From Candidatus Sumerlaeota bacterium (GTDB taxonomy: Bacteria > CG03 > SLGR01), in NCBI GenBank assembly GCA_007136585.1, contig SLGR01000072.1:1-6862 (forward strand): 6,862 bases of DNA, written 5' to 3'. The notes under the pieces were generated by a model. The model was not told where the DNA came from, made no database searches, and was given only the letters and a program-made list of their open reading frames with translations. Positions 6,012 to 6,862 of this stretch are shown here, piece by piece. A program made the position numbers and the translations under genes. The stretch's first letter is position 1; each line of letters starts with the position of its first letter.

Positions 6012-6862
6012 GTTCCGGATAAAGGCGCCTGAACCCGACAGGGAGGTTATATCAAAGATACTGGCGGCGGCCTCAAAGGGCGGCTCCGCTTGCATTACCT
6101 GGCACGCCCGTCCTGACGGAGATGCTGTCGGGGGAGGGCTGGCCCTGCGGAGGATTCTCAGTCAGCTCGGACTTGAAGCGGAGCTGGTATCTCCAACCCC
6201 GTATATGGAACACTGTTCCTTCCTTCCCGGGTTTGAAAAGATACGGATATTCTCCTGTCCTGAAGAATTTGACCTTGTATTTGTGATAGACTGCTCCGAC
6301 AGCGGACGCCTGGAGGGGATGAAAGGCCTCCTGGAGGGCCCGTCTCTTGTAATAAATATTGATCATCACCAGAAAAACAGCGGGTTCGGGGATATCAATT
6401 ACGTGAGGCCCGGGGCTTCTTCTGTCTGCGAGCTTATAATGAATATCGCCTCAGAGGCCGGGACGGAGATTGACAGCGGGTTTGCCCTGTGTATCTATAC
6501 CGGCCTGATTACGGATACAAACAGGTTCCAGGAGCAGAATACCACCCCGCGGACCCATCTTATAGCGGCGGAGCTTATAGAAAATCACGTATCCCCGATT
6601 GAGGCGGCAAACCTTATATACGGAAATGAGGATATACGGAAGCTCAGGCTTACGGCCCGGGCCATTGACACTATAAGAATCTCAGAGACCGGCCGGGTGG
6701 GATATATAGTTATAACTCCGGGTATGCTGGAATCTGCCGGGATGAAAGATGGTAATATTGAAGGGATAATTATAGGTGAAAAATTGTTATCTTTTAGGTG
6801 TCCTCTGGATGCCGGAATAATAGTATTATTCATAACAGATTCTATTTCTTTTGTTGCATTAA
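6004..6862 (+). CDS. nrnA: DHH-family bifunctional oligoribonuclease / pAp phosphatase, NrnA type (partial, 3' end beyond right edge)
   Basis: NrnA degrades 2-5 nt RNA fragments to mononucleotides and dephosphorylates pAp, using two metal ions in the cytoplasm. I translated 286 codons, open to the window edge. The DHH catalytic domain is intact: motif I HARPDGDAVGG (34-44), motif II VIDCSDSGR (94-102), motif III DHHQKNSGFGDIN (120-132) and motif IV YTGLITDTNRF (165-175). The start of the DHHA1 substrate-binding domain is visible (about 205-286), but its GGGH motif lies beyond the edge. Motif I ends GG where GS is usual. Complete relatives have about 310-340 residues, so probably 30-50 are missing. 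The ATG overlaps the rbfA TAA by 8 nt, with GGAG (5990-5993) 10 nt upstream. The last ~112 bases are strikingly AT-rich. A generic RecJ-like DHH protein is the alternative, but the length and the rbfA neighbour favour NrnA. Confidence 0.9.
   Translation, partial: MSKFRIKAPEPDREVISKILAAASKGGSACITWHARPDGDAVGGGLALRRILSQLGLEAELVSPTPYMEHCSFLPGFEKIRIFSCPEEFDLVFVIDCSDSGRLEGMKGLLEGPSLVINIDHHQKNSGFGDINYVRPGASSVCELIMNIASEAGTEIDSGFALCIYTGLITDTNRFQEQNTTPRTHLIAAELIENHVSPIEAANLIYGNEDIRKLRLTARAIDTIRISETGRVGYIVITPGMLESAGMKDGNIEGIIIGEKLLSFRCPLDAGIIVLFITDSISFVAL

Overview
The window is about 50-55% GC, bacterial, and almost fully coding. Its core is the plus-strand cluster rimP-nusA-infB-ylxP(DUF503)-rbfA-nrnA, a widely conserved bacterial transcription, translation-initiation and ribosome-maturation operon. 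Isoleucine is mostly written ATA by eye and arginine often AGG. Starts include TTG (rbfA) as well as ATG, and gene overlaps are tight. Together with a NusA that ends in two helix-hairpin-helix motifs, this suggests an uncultured Gram-negative-type lineage. Something like Omnitrophota or a relative is my guess, at low confidence, and no marker here settles it.

Layout. Positions 1-1371 (minus strand) hold two genes of an ABC-2 type exporter. The ATPase comes first and overlaps the following permease, which runs off the left edge. Positions 1372-1530 form a compact divergent control region with two back-to-back sigma-70-like promoters whose -35 boxes are 26 bp apart. Positions 1531-6862 (plus strand) hold rimP, nusA and infB joined by 1-nt stop/start overlaps. 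A 33-nt gap without a Shine-Dalgarno sequence follows, then ylxP, which overlaps rbfA by 26 nt, and rbfA overlaps nrnA by 8 nt. nrnA is cut by the right edge. There is no non-coding stretch over 300 bases, and I saw no tRNA, rRNA, CRISPR array, insertion sequence or convincing terminator.

How the genes work together. RimP and RbfA mature the 30S subunit, IF2 places initiator tRNA on it, and NusA tunes elongation, pausing and termination of the RNA polymerase that makes the transcripts. NrnA clears the nano-RNAs and pAp left by RNA and sulfur-nucleotide turnover. The ABC exporter is transcribed divergently and has no evident functional link.

I found no undescribed system. The observations most worth a second look are the near-leaderless start of the ABC ATPase, the strong divergent promoter pair, ylxP lying in frame behind the infB TAG with no ribosome-binding site, and an abrupt AT-rich shift in the last ~110 bases.
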